Shown: positions 1 through 7,008 of the stretch, piece by piece | Layout of the letters: every line of letters begins with the position of its first letter | Position numbering within the stretch: the stretch's first letter is position 1 | Source of the DNA: Fimbriimonas planktonicus | GTDB lineage: Bacteria; Armatimonadota; Fimbriimonadia; Fimbriimonadales; Fimbriimonadaceae | Reading direction: 5' to 3' | Length of the DNA: 64,000 bases | NCBI GenBank assembly: GCA_965234685.1 | Contig: OZ248539.1 | Coordinates: 930,001-994,000 of the forward strand | Notes under the pieces: generated by a model | Told to the model about the DNA's origin: nothing | Databases searched by the model: none | The model's input: the letters and a program-made list of their open reading frames with translations, nothing else | Made by a program: the position numbers and the translations under genes

Positions 1-118
1 TCTGAATCGACGCCTCCTCGGAACTGCCCCAATCTTCCGGGTCCCAACCGAACGTCATGGTGCCGAAACAGGCAACGGAAACTTGGACGCCAGTGCGGCC
101 GAGGGATCGATATTCCAT
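1..118 (-). CDS. Aldo/keto reductase, N-terminal fragment (runs off the window)
   Basis: The first 39 codons of a gene whose 3' end lies outside the window. The translation begins MEYRSLGRTGVQVS and continues to a CFGTMTFGW segment, which is the classic first beta strand and glycine-rich turn of NADPH-dependent aldo/keto reductases (TIM-barrel oxidoreductases that reduce carbonyls). The start is the ATG at 118. The gene lies 25 bases downstream of the stop of the preceding gene on the same strand, so the two may be co-transcribed. A near-match to the local leaderless signal (TAACAC six bases before the ATG) is also present. The substrate cannot be inferred from this fragment. Confidence 0.85.
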   Translation of the reverse strand, partial: MEYRSLGRTGVQVSVACFGTMTFGWDPEDWGSSEEASIQ

Positions 119-143
119 TTGCCGGTGTTACCCGGAACGGCGC

Positions 144-749
144 TTAACGCCGCGAGGATGATCTCTTTCGCTTCGACGAAGTTCTTCTTACCGATGGCTT
201 TCGCGTGGTCGGCTTCTTTGTGGTCACTTTCTTCGGCGCGACCTTGGGGGCGGGAGCCGGCTTCGGCGTTGGTGGCTTCGCCTTCATCTGTTCCGCTGCC
301 TCGCGAAGTCGCGTGAATTCGTCGTCGGACAGCTTAGGCAGAATCGCGTTGAGATTTGGGGACTTTGGTGCCGGTGCGGCCGTGCGAACAAGGTCAGTGC
401 CGGGTAGCCGCAAGATGTAAATCCCGGCTTGATAAATCCAAGTGCCGTTCATCGCGGTCGAAACGCAAACCATGATGTCGCGCAGAGGCTTGTCTTGGAT
501 GTTCAGACGAAGCCGGAACGTATCGAGGTCCGTTCGTGCGGGAACAACAAAGTTGACGCTAAACGACTTCATGAAGTCGAGAATTTCAGTGACGGAATAG
601 TTTCCGGCCAGCGAAACGGTACGCCGCACTACGGGGTCATCGTATTGGTTCAGCGTTTCGGTCGGGGTTGAACCTTGTGGAACCGCCGTTTGGCCGCTTG
701 CTGCCGAGAACAAGGCAATCCATCCGAGCAGAGGCATCCATTTCCGCAC
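144..749 (-). CDS. Secreted protein with one secretin-N/STN-like repeat and a basic tail
   Basis: 201 residues from a GTG start. An N-terminal hydrophobic signal peptide (about residues 1-19) is followed by one roughly 65-residue repeat (about 48-115). It resembles the short domain found at the N terminus of secretins and TonB receptors: a helix, a strand, a 'LRLNIQDKPLRDIM' segment and a closing 'GIYILR' strand. After a linker rich in Pro and Ala, the last 50 residues are almost entirely Lys, Arg, Ser, Thr and Pro. The same repeat type occurs three times in each of the proteins at 14411-15322 and 15472-16527. There is no secretin channel domain. The Lys/Arg tail could contact peptidoglycan, nucleic acid or an acidic partner; this is a guess. 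The gene is divergent from the FKBP gene, with 57 bases between start codons. Confidence 0.7.
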   Translation of the reverse strand: MRKWMPLLGWIALFSAASGQTAVPQGSTPTETLNQYDDPVVRRTVSLAGNYSVTEILDFMKSFSVNFVVPARTDLDTFRLRLNIQDKPLRDIMVCVSTAMNGTWIYQAGIYILRLPGTDLVRTAAPAPKSPNLNAILPKLSDDEFTRLREAAEQMKAKPPTPKPAPAPKVAPKKVTTKKPTTRKPSVRRTSSKRKRSSSRR

Positions 750-755
750 TCGGTC

Positions 756-761
756 AGTATA
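756..761 (-). promoter_or_regulatory. -10 hexamer TATACT, leaderless start of the 749 gene
   Basis: TATACT lies six bases upstream of the GTG at 749, which places the expected transcription start on the start codon. No clear -35 is visible. It matches the spacing seen at 13 other genes of the window. Confidence 0.6.
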
Positions 762-794
762 ACTTCGAGGGAACGCAGTGAGAATATCGACGGG

Positions 795-800
795 TACCCT
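795..800 (+). promoter_or_regulatory. -10 hexamer TACCCT, leaderless start of the FKBP gene
   Basis: TACCCT followed by six bases and the ATG at 807. This supports 807 as the start rather than the more distal in-frame codon at 675. Confidence 0.55.
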
Positions 801-806
801 GCCAGC

Positions 807-1481
807 ATGTTAGCCACGGTTGCGGCAATTGCGATGATGAGCGCAGAGAAGATGGTAGTGAAGGACGTTAAGGTAGGAAGCGGCCAGGCGGCTCAGGCGC
901 TGGACTTTGTGGTGGTGGATTACACCGGCACCCTCACAAACGGCAAGAAGTTTGATTCCAGCATCGGCCGTGCCCCGTTCAGGTTCCGCCTCGGAGTCGG
1001 TCAGGTAATCGAGGGCTGGGATAAGGGAGTGGCCGGTATGAAAGTTGGCGGCAAGAGAAGCCTTCGTATTCCGCCGGAGATGGGCTATCGTGACCAGGCT
1101 CAGGGCGACATCCCGGCGAATTCAACTTTGCTGTTTGATGTGACGCTTAAAGCGATCGAGCGAGCAACGTTCAAGGTTACAAAGAAGGGATCTGGTCCAG
1201 CAGCCGTTGTCGGTTCGGATGTCAAGATTCACTATAAGGGCACGCTTAAGGGTGGCAAGCAGTTTGATTCGAGCTACACTCGCGGCGAGCCGATAGCCGT
1301 GAAACTTGGCGCGCAGCAAGTCATTCCTGGATTCGAGCAAGGAATTCTCGGCATGCGCAAGGGCGAAAAGCGCACGGTCACAATCCCACCAACTTTGGGT
1401 TATGGTTCGCAGGGTGCAGGCGGGGTCATTCCACCGGACGCGACTCTCGTCTTCGAACTCGAAGCCGTCGAGATTAAGTAG
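807..1481 (+). CDS. Tandem two-domain FKBP-type peptidyl-prolyl isomerase
   Basis: 224 residues with two consecutive FKBP domains (about 20-120 and 125-224). Each carries the hallmark order: 'VDYTGTL..GKKFDSS', 'GVGQVIEGWDKGVAGMKVG', 'IPPEMGY' in the first and 'IHYKGTLKGGKQFDSS', 'GFEQGILGMRKGEKR', 'IPPTLGYG' in the second. FKBPs catalyse cis-trans isomerisation of Xaa-Pro bonds during protein folding. The N terminus (MLATVAAIAMMSA) is short and hydrophobic and could be a weak signal peptide, which would place the enzyme in the periplasm. The ATG at 807 is chosen because a TACCCT hexamer sits six bases upstream. A strong bidirectional terminator follows. Confidence 0.93.
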   Translation: MLATVAAIAMMSAEKMVVKDVKVGSGQAAQALDFVVVDYTGTLTNGKKFDSSIGRAPFRFRLGVGQVIEGWDKGVAGMKVGGKRSLRIPPEMGYRDQAQGDIPANSTLLFDVTLKAIERATFKVTKKGSGPAAVVGSDVKIHYKGTLKGGKQFDSSYTRGEPIAVKLGAQQVIPGFEQGILGMRKGEKRTVTIPPTLGYGSQGAGGVIPPDATLVFELEAVEIK

Positions 1482-1487
1482 GCGCAG

Positions 1488-1523
1488 AAAAGCCCTCGAT
1501 GAGTTATCTCATCGAGGGCTTTA
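1488..1523. terminator. Bidirectional intrinsic terminator between the FKBP gene and rpsT
   Basis: A 13-bp perfect stem (1491-1503 with 1508-1520) and a TTAT loop, flanked by A residues on the left and T residues on the right. It serves both convergent genes. Confidence 0.85.
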
Positions 1524-1533
1524 GAAATTGTAT

Positions 1534-1818
1534 TTAGGCAGCGAGCTTTGCTTTGGCAGCGTTTGCAGCCTTTGCAATTCGGCTCTTTCTTCGTGCAGCC
1601 TGGTTCTTGTGGATCGTTCCGTTCTGAGCAGCCTTGTCCAGTGCCTTCACCGCGAGGGTCAGGGCGCTCTGAATCGCGTCAGCATCCGGAGCGGCAACTG
1701 CGGCCGCGACCTTAACTTTCTTGATGTAGGTCTTGAGCGCGCTCTTGACCGACTTGTTGACGAGCGACTTTCGTCGGCTTCGTCGCATATCCTTCTTGCT
1801 TGACTTCAGGTTTGCCAT
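1534..1818 (-). CDS. rpsT: 30S ribosomal protein S20
   Basis: 94 residues, the normal length for S20. It starts MANLKSSKKDMRRSRRKS and is very rich in Lys, Arg and Ala. The C-terminal 'HKNQAARRKSRIAKAANAAKAK' region matches the S20 helical hairpin, which binds 16S rRNA near its 5' end. The ATG at 1818 is chosen over an upstream extension because it gives the canonical N terminus. A TATCCT hexamer at 1836-1841 would give a short leader of about ten bases. The gene is monocistronic and convergent with the FKBP gene. Confidence 0.95.
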   Translation of the reverse strand: MANLKSSKKDMRRSRRKSLVNKSVKSALKTYIKKVKVAAAVAAPDADAIQSALTLAVKALDKAAQNGTIHKNQAARRKSRIAKAANAAKAKLAA

Positions 1819-1975
1819 AACGTCGTGAACCAGAAAGGATACCCCAAACGGTCTCAAAAGTCTGCGGTGACAAACCGGGAATGAAAACACTCAGAAAATG
1901 AACACATAAACAAAGAAATGCGCCTTGAAGAGCAAAAAGTGCATACTTGTAGTGTTCGCCCTTGTGGTGTTTCTC

Positions 1976-2761
1976 ATGAAAACTAACCGAATTCTTGCTT
2001 TCGTCGTTCTCGGAGCCGCTGTTGCTAGCGCTCATGCTGTTCGTTCCTATGCGGTCACAGAGTCAGGAACCTTCCTCTCCTTCGAGCACTCGACCCCCGA
2101 GTCGCCGTACTACGCAATGGCGATCAGCGGCCTTGCGCCAAACGAAAAGATTGTGGGTATGGATTCCCGCCCATCAAACGGCATGCTGTACGGTGTTGGT
2201 AGCTTTGGCAACCTCTACACGCTAAACACCCGAACCGGAAATGCAACCCCAGCCTCGTTGATCTCAACGATGCTCAACGGTTCCAAGTTTGGCGTTGACT
2301 TCAACCCAGTGCCAGACCGAATGCGAATTACGAGCACGCAGAGCTCGAACCTTCGCGTCAACGTAGAAACGGGCGTCGCTCTGATTGATGGCGCGCTCTC
2401 CTACGGAACGACGACGATGCCAAACATCGTCGCCTCGGCATACACGAATAGCTTCGCGGGCGCAACGTCCACGCAGCTCTTCAACATTGACTCCGAAATC
2501 GACGCGTTGGTACTTCAGAATCCACCCAACGACGGAACTCTTGGAGTGGTCTCCTACCTCAACGTTGATCTTGACGACCGAACGAGCTTCGACATCTACA
2601 CCCGAAACGGTAAGGATCGAGCATTCGTCGTTGTGAATCTCCCTGGCTCCAACTCCAGCACGATCCACAACATCAACCTCGTTACCGGAGCACTCACGTT
2701 CTACGGAGCATTCCGAGGTTCCGACCGAGTGATCGCTTTCTGCTTCGACACCCGAGACTGA
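1976..2761 (+). CDS. Secreted DUF4394-type protein
   Basis: 261 residues. A signal peptide (residues 1-20, ending in an ASAHA-type cleavage region) is followed by a single domain of the DUF4394 kind. It shows the characteristic order 'SRPSNGMLYGVGSFGNLYTLN', 'GVDFNPVPDRMRI', 'NLRVNVETG' and 'AYTNSF', ending in 'IAFCFDTRD'. Such domains look like repeated beta strands of a propeller or lectin-like fold; no enzymatic role is established. The ATG at 1976 is preferred over the frame start at 1925 because it gives a clean signal peptide. A bidirectional terminator follows immediately. It is probably exported to the periplasm or cell surface. Confidence 0.8.
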   Translation: MKTNRILAFVVLGAAVASAHAVRSYAVTESGTFLSFEHSTPESPYYAMAISGLAPNEKIVGMDSRPSNGMLYGVGSFGNLYTLNTRTGNATPASLISTMLNGSKFGVDFNPVPDRMRITSTQSSNLRVNVETGVALIDGALSYGTTTMPNIVASAYTNSFAGATSTQLFNIDSEIDALVLQNPPNDGTLGVVSYLNVDLDDRTSFDIYTRNGKDRAFVVVNLPGSNSSTIHNINLVTGALTFYGAFRGSDRVIAFCFDTRD

Positions 2762-2774
2762 TCCGCAGTCTGAC

Positions 2775-2809
2775 AAAGCCCCCGACCTTATCGGTCGGGG
2801 GCTTTTTTA
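2775..2809. terminator. Bidirectional intrinsic terminator
   Basis: A 12-bp stem (2776-2787 with 2792-2803) with a TTAT loop, followed by a T run on the + strand and preceded by AAA. It ends both the DUF4394 gene and the convergent metH-like gene. Confidence 0.9.
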
Positions 2810-4765
2810 CGCCTCGACGGGTGCTTCGGCAAACTCGCGACGATCGAAGACGAGGTCCGAAGCGATTTTCCAGATGTCGGGATGAATCCGGTTGTCTGGA
2901 AGGATTTTGCTGAAGTGGACGATGGCACTCGTTAGCCCAGCTTCACGGGCAAAGTGCAGGAAGGCGCTGTTCAGAATCTGCCGCGAAGCGGGCTTAAGGC
3001 CAAAGCTGATGTTGCTGACGCCAAGCGTCAGGTTCACCCTCGCGTACCGCTCCTTAACCCCCTTGATGGCCTCAATCGTCTCAATGGCCGCGGTGCGGAA
3101 TTCTTCGTCTCCCGAACCTAAAGTGAAGGTGAGGGTATCGATGAAGACATCGTGGTCGGGCAAGCCGAATTCTCGGGTCAGGGCGATCAGTCGGTCCGTG
3201 ATCTCCAGCTTCTTCTCGGCGGTTTTGGCCATGCCGTCTTCGTTGATCGTCAGCGCAACCACGCCGGCGCCGTACTTTCGCGCTAAGCCCAGAACCTTTC
3301 GAGCACGATCATCGCCGTCCTCAAAGTTGATCGAGTTGATGATTGGCTTGCCCGCAAGCGCCTGTAGCGACGCTTCCATCACCGGAACCTCCGTGGAGTC
3401 GATCATGATCGGCACGGTGATGTGCTGGTTGTAGTTGGCCAGCAAAGACTTCATGTCCCGAACCTCGTCTCGCCCGACGTAGGCGGCGCAGACGTCAAGG
3501 ATGTGCGAGCCTTCGCCCTCCAGTTCCCGAGCGAGCTCCGTCAGGCCATCCCAGTTCTCTGCCGCCAGCATGTCGCGGAAGGCACGTGAACCATTGGCGT
3601 TTGTCTTTTCGCCGATGATCAGGTAGCTGTTGTCTTGAACGTACGGCTGGAATTGGTAGAGTGACGAGCACCCAACGAGGGCAAACGCATCTGCCTGCTC
3701 GGGTTCCTTAATCTCAAAATCGAATCCGGGGAACACGGCTCGGCTCTTTTGCCAGTGTGCGTTGTCCTGATGCCGGCGACCGCCGACGGCATCGGCCACC
3801 GCCTTGAGGTGTGCGGGTGTTGTGCCGCAGCAGCCGCCGCAGAGGGCGACTCCCATCTCAGAAACGAACCGGTCGTGGTGGCCAGCAAGATCGTCAGGAC
3901 TCAGCTTGTAAACCGCTCGCCCTGCTTCCATTTGTGGCAGTCCCGCGTTGGGCTGAATGGCGATTGGGCGGGTCGAGTTCTGACCAAGGAATCGGACGTG
4001 CGGAGCCATTTCGACGGGGCCGGTCGCACAGTTCATACCGACGCTGACGACGCTTGGGAATGCCTCCAACATGTTCAGGGCGGCGCCGATTTCGGAGCCG
4101 AGGAGCATGGTTCCGGTCTGCTCCATCGTGACTTGGACAAAGAGGGGAAGGCGCTTACCGGTCTCGGCCATTGCCTTCTCGGCCGCGACAACCCCGGCCT
4201 TCACCATCAGCAAGTCTTGGAGAGTTTCCAGAAGCAGCGCATCCGCGCCACCCTCGATGAGTCCAACGAATCCCGTTTTGTAGGTTTCCTCTAGTTCTTC
4301 CCAAGTGGTCTGGCCGAGCGAGATCAGCTTCGTGCCTGGACCCAAAGCTCCGACAACCCATCGTGGCTTGGCGGCGGTACTCGCGGCGATCGCTGCTTCT
4401 TTTGCGATTAGAGCGCTCGCAAGACTCAGGTCGTAAACGAGTTCGGGAATGTCGTATTCGGCAAGGACAATCGAGGTTCCACCAAACGTGTTGGTTTCCA
4501 CCAGATCAGAACCCGCCGCAAAGTACGCCGCGTGGATACTGCGAATTACTTCGGGCCGGGTGATGCTGAGGATTTCGTTGCAGCCATCCAGCAAAGTGCC
4601 ATTCAGTCGCTCAGCGGCAGCCGCCAGGGCAGGAGAGTGGCCATGCTCCGGCCGGAGAATGAAGTCGGCATCGGTCAGGTTCGACCCTTGGATCTGCGTC
4701 CCCATCGCGCCGTCATAAATGAGCACGCGATCTTGTAGGGCATCCAACAGGGTGGATTTGAGCAT
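2807..4765 (-). CDS. metH: Truncated methionine synthase: homocysteine S-methyltransferase plus pterin-binding domains
   Basis: 652 residues. Residues 1 to about 330 form the homocysteine-binding barrel with the zinc ligands Cys246, Cys312 and Cys313 (motifs GMNCATG and GGCCGTTP). Residues of about 365-640 form the methyltetrahydrofolate (pterin) barrel, with 'IGEKTNANGSRAF', 'DVCAAYVGRDE', 'PIMIDSTE' and 'TLGVSNISFGL'. Full MetH is about 1200 residues and adds a cobalamin-binding module (DxHxxG motif) and an activation domain; both are missing, and the gene ends at a terminator rather than a broken frame. It should therefore act with a separate corrinoid protein and reactivase encoded elsewhere. 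Role: methyl transfer from methyl-folate to homocysteine to make methionine. I see no SAM or cobalamin riboswitch in the 250 bases upstream. Confidence 0.93.
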   Translation of the reverse strand: MLKSTLLDALQDRVLIYDGAMGTQIQGSNLTDADFILRPEHGHSPALAAAAERLNGTLLDGCNEILSITRPEVIRSIHAAYFAAGSDLVETNTFGGTSIVLAEYDIPELVYDLSLASALIAKEAAIAASTAAKPRWVVGALGPGTKLISLGQTTWEELEETYKTGFVGLIEGGADALLLETLQDLLMVKAGVVAAEKAMAETGKRLPLFVQVTMEQTGTMLLGSEIGAALNMLEAFPSVVSVGMNCATGPVEMAPHVRFLGQNSTRPIAIQPNAGLPQMEAGRAVYKLSPDDLAGHHDRFVSEMGVALCGGCCGTTPAHLKAVADAVGGRRHQDNAHWQKSRAVFPGFDFEIKEPEQADAFALVGCSSLYQFQPYVQDNSYLIIGEKTNANGSRAFRDMLAAENWDGLTELARELEGEGSHILDVCAAYVGRDEVRDMKSLLANYNQHITVPIMIDSTEVPVMEASLQALAGKPIINSINFEDGDDRARKVLGLARKYGAGVVALTINEDGMAKTAEKKLEITDRLIALTREFGLPDHDVFIDTLTFTLGSGDEEFRTAAIETIEAIKGVKERYARVNLTLGVSNISFGLKPASRQILNSAFLHFAREAGLTSAIVHFSKILPDNRIHPDIWKIASDLVFDRREFAEAPVEA

Positions 4766-4929
4766 AGTTCATTAAACCAAGGAAGCAGGTTTGAATGTGA
4801 TCTACTCGCTTACTTGCACGTTCGGAAGCAGAAACCGAACGAATCTTTGGCTGAAAATCGGCCCAGGAGGGATTGCTTAGCCTGGCTCAACGTCGAGCGC
4901 AGGCAAGACCGGAGTTTCCCGCCAATCCA

Positions 4930-4986
4930 AGAAAAAGATATCACACTTCTTCAAGTTTCGGATCACCGGGACTCGAAGAAGTGTGA
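4930..4986 (-). terminator. Intrinsic terminator of the M32 carboxypeptidase gene
   Basis: A perfect 12-bp inverted repeat (4941-4952 with 4975-4986), extendable to 15 of 16 pairs, with a short T tract on the minus strand just beyond it. The rest of the 250-base gap between 4766 and 5016 shows nothing I recognise. Confidence 0.7.
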
Positions 4987-5016
4987 AAAATTCAGAACCC
5001 TCTACCGACCGTCCGG

Positions 5017-6495
5017 TCAGATCCCGTACAGATTCCGGTACTTCGCACCCAGGCCAGCGAGGTAGTCCTCGGCACCCATTGACTTGCCGGTCACCGAAGC
5101 GATCAGTTCCTTCGGCGGGAACTTGCTGCCCTGTCGGTAGATCTTGGTCTGGAGCCAGTTCAAGATCGGAGCGAAGTCGCCGACCGCGATGAGCGCATCG
5201 AGATCGCCGAGGTCAACGTGCATAGCTGCCCAAATCTGATAGCTCAGCAAGTTGCCCATGGTGTAGGTAGGGAAGTAGCCGATCGAGCCCATTGACCAGT
5301 GAACATCTTGGAGGCAGCCCTCGGAGTCGGTCTTCGGCGTGATACCGAGATACTCTTCGTACTTCGCATTCCATGCGTCCGGAATGTCTTTGACCGCCAA
5401 CTCACCCTTAAGAACGGCGCTTTCGATTTCAAAGCGAATGATGATGTGAAGGTTGTAGGTCAGCTCGTCGGCTTCAACACGGATGAACGACGGCTGAACT
5501 CGGTTGACCGCCTTGAGGAACTTGTCGAGCGAGTGGTCCTTCAGGGCAGGGAAGGCATTTTGGAGGTCGCCATAGCCCCATTCCCAGAAGGCACGGGAGC
5601 GGCCGACGAGGTTCTCCCAGAGGCGCGACTGGCTTTCGTGAACGCCCAGCGAAACGCCGCCGGCAAGCGGGGTTCGATCCCAAGCTTTGGGTGAGCCCTG
5701 CTCGTAGAGACCGTGGCCGGCCTCGTGCAACGAGCCAAAGATGCTGCTCGGCAAGTACGGCTTGAATCGGGTCGTAAGCCGGACATCGTTCACCGAGAAC
5801 GTGGTGCAGAACGGATGCGGGGCCGTGTCCTGTCGACCGCGTTCTAGGTCGAAGCCAATTGCCTTCACGTAGTGAAGCGTGAGTTTCTGCTGCGCAGCGG
5901 TGTCCCATTCGCCGTGGAGGAAGGAGTCATCAACCGGACCCTGAGCGGCGATGGCCTTTACGAGTTCAACTTGTGGACCCTTGATGGTGTCGAACATGGT
6001 CCGTACCTCGCCCGCGGTGGCACCCTCTTCGTAGATATCGAGAAGAGCAGTGTAGATGTCATCGGAATAACCGTAGCATTCCGCTTCCTCACGGGAGAGA
6101 TCGAACAGCTTCTCCAAAACTGGAGCGAATGCGTTGAAGTCGTTGTTTGCTCTGGCGTTCACCCATGCTTCATGGCCAAGCACGGATGCTTTCATTTTTT
6201 CTTCGACCAAACGACTTGGTAGCTTAGTTTTTAAAAGGAGTTGCCGCTTGACGATACGAATAAGGGCTTCATCGTCTTCGGAAGTCGGTTGGGCAGACTC
6301 CGTCCAACGCTGCGTGTCGTCGGCCACAAACATCTCGTGGGCCATTCGGCTCAAGATGCTCATGTGCTCGGCACGGGCATCGGAGCCTTGCTTTGGCATG
6401 TACGTCTGTTGGTCCCAGTCCATGATTACCGCCGCGACGTTGAGCGCGTTCACATCGAACAATCGGTCCTTCAGGGACTCCAGTGCATTAGCCAT
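5017..6495 (-). CDS. M32 family metallocarboxypeptidase (carboxypeptidase Taq type)
   Basis: 492 residues, the usual size for the M32 family. The HEXXH zinc motif is seen in 'GSLHEAGHGLYEQG', and the family signatures 'GVSLGVHESQSRLWEN' and 'VHWSMGSIGYFPTYTMGN' follow. M32 enzymes are cytoplasmic zinc carboxypeptidases that remove C-terminal residues from peptides, and this protein has no signal peptide. The ATG at 6495 is chosen because TACAAT lies exactly six bases upstream, and it gives the natural MANALESLKDRL start. Longer in-frame extensions run through AT-rich intergenic DNA. It is divergent from the DUF2089 gene. Confidence 0.93.
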   Translation of the reverse strand: MANALESLKDRLFDVNALNVAAVIMDWDQQTYMPKQGSDARAEHMSILSRMAHEMFVADDTQRWTESAQPTSEDDEALIRIVKRQLLLKTKLPSRLVEEKMKASVLGHEAWVNARANNDFNAFAPVLEKLFDLSREEAECYGYSDDIYTALLDIYEEGATAGEVRTMFDTIKGPQVELVKAIAAQGPVDDSFLHGEWDTAAQQKLTLHYVKAIGFDLERGRQDTAPHPFCTTFSVNDVRLTTRFKPYLPSSIFGSLHEAGHGLYEQGSPKAWDRTPLAGGVSLGVHESQSRLWENLVGRSRAFWEWGYGDLQNAFPALKDHSLDKFLKAVNRVQPSFIRVEADELTYNLHIIIRFEIESAVLKGELAVKDIPDAWNAKYEEYLGITPKTDSEGCLQDVHWSMGSIGYFPTYTMGNLLSYQIWAAMHVDLGDLDALIAVGDFAPILNWLQTKIYRQGSKFPPKELIASVTGKSMGAEDYLAGLGAKYRNLYGI

Positions 6496-6501
6496 TCCCA
6501 A

Positions 6502-6507
6502 ATTGTA
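6502..6507 (-). promoter_or_regulatory. -10 hexamer TACAAT, leaderless start of the M32 gene
   Basis: TACAAT with a six-base spacer before the ATG at 6495. The intergenic region 6508-6600 is strikingly AT-rich compared with its surroundings and probably holds promoter elements for both divergent genes. Confidence 0.6.
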
Positions 6508-6600
6508 CTTTGTGAGCCTGAATTCACTGAAAACTTCATAATTTAAAGACGAAAATTGAAAAAACTTATAAAAATCTCGTGAAACATTCAAAAAGACGAG

Positions 6601-6606
6601 AATAAT
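6601..6606 (+). promoter_or_regulatory. -10 hexamer AATAAT, probable leaderless start of the DUF2089 gene
   Basis: AATAAT (one mismatch to TATAAT) with a six-base spacer before the ATG at 6613. No ribosome-binding site is visible between them. Confidence 0.45.
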
Positions 6607-6612
6607 AGAATC

Positions 6613-7008
6613 ATGAAGTCAAGTCTTCATCCCATCCCACCACGAGACCCGGTCTCCGGCGGAGAGCTTTATATCAGCGAACTCGCCAGCGAAGAGTCCG
6701 GGATAACAATTCGAGGCAAGTTCGAGATCCCGAGGTATGCGAAGCTTGAGCCCGAGCACGTTCAATTCTTGGAAGCATTCCTGAAGTGCCGCGGAATGCT
6801 CAGCCACGTAGAAAAGGAACTTGGTATCAGCTACCCAACCGTGCGCGGGCGACTTGATGCCTTGCTTGCCGCACTTGACCTACACCCGCCCCAGCAAGAG
6901 AACCGCCGGGAAGCGATTGTGGATGAAAAACGACGAATTATCGAGCAGCTTGAGAACGGCGAACTGTCGGCTCAAGAGGCAAAGCGAAGATTACAGGAAC
7001 TCCGATGA
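6613..7008 (+). CDS. DUF2089 family putative transcriptional regulator
   Basis: 131 residues. The central part (about 45-90), 'EHVQFLEAFLKCRGMLSHVEKELGISYPTVRGRLDALLAAL', is a helix-turn-helix of the DUF2089 family. It is followed by a charged helix (about 100-131) ending 'GELSAQEAKRRLQEL', which resembles short SHOCT-like oligomerisation helices. Family members often lack or carry an N-terminal zinc ribbon; this one has no Cys pairs there. The stop overlaps the start of the DUF4097 gene by four bases (ATGA), so the two are translationally coupled. This suggests the regulator controls or senses with its partner, as in envelope-stress modules that pair a DNA-binding protein with a DUF4097 adhesin-like protein. 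Confidence 0.85.
   Translation: MKSSLHPIPPRDPVSGGELYISELASEESGITIRGKFEIPRYAKLEPEHVQFLEAFLKCRGMLSHVEKELGISYPTVRGRLDALLAALDLHPPQQENRREAIVDEKRRIIEQLENGELSAQEAKRRLQELR

Noticed and set aside
4766..5016. Possible SAM or cobalamin riboswitch before metH
   Set aside because: None of the conserved core sequences of those classes is present. The only structure is the terminator of the upstream carboxypeptidase gene.
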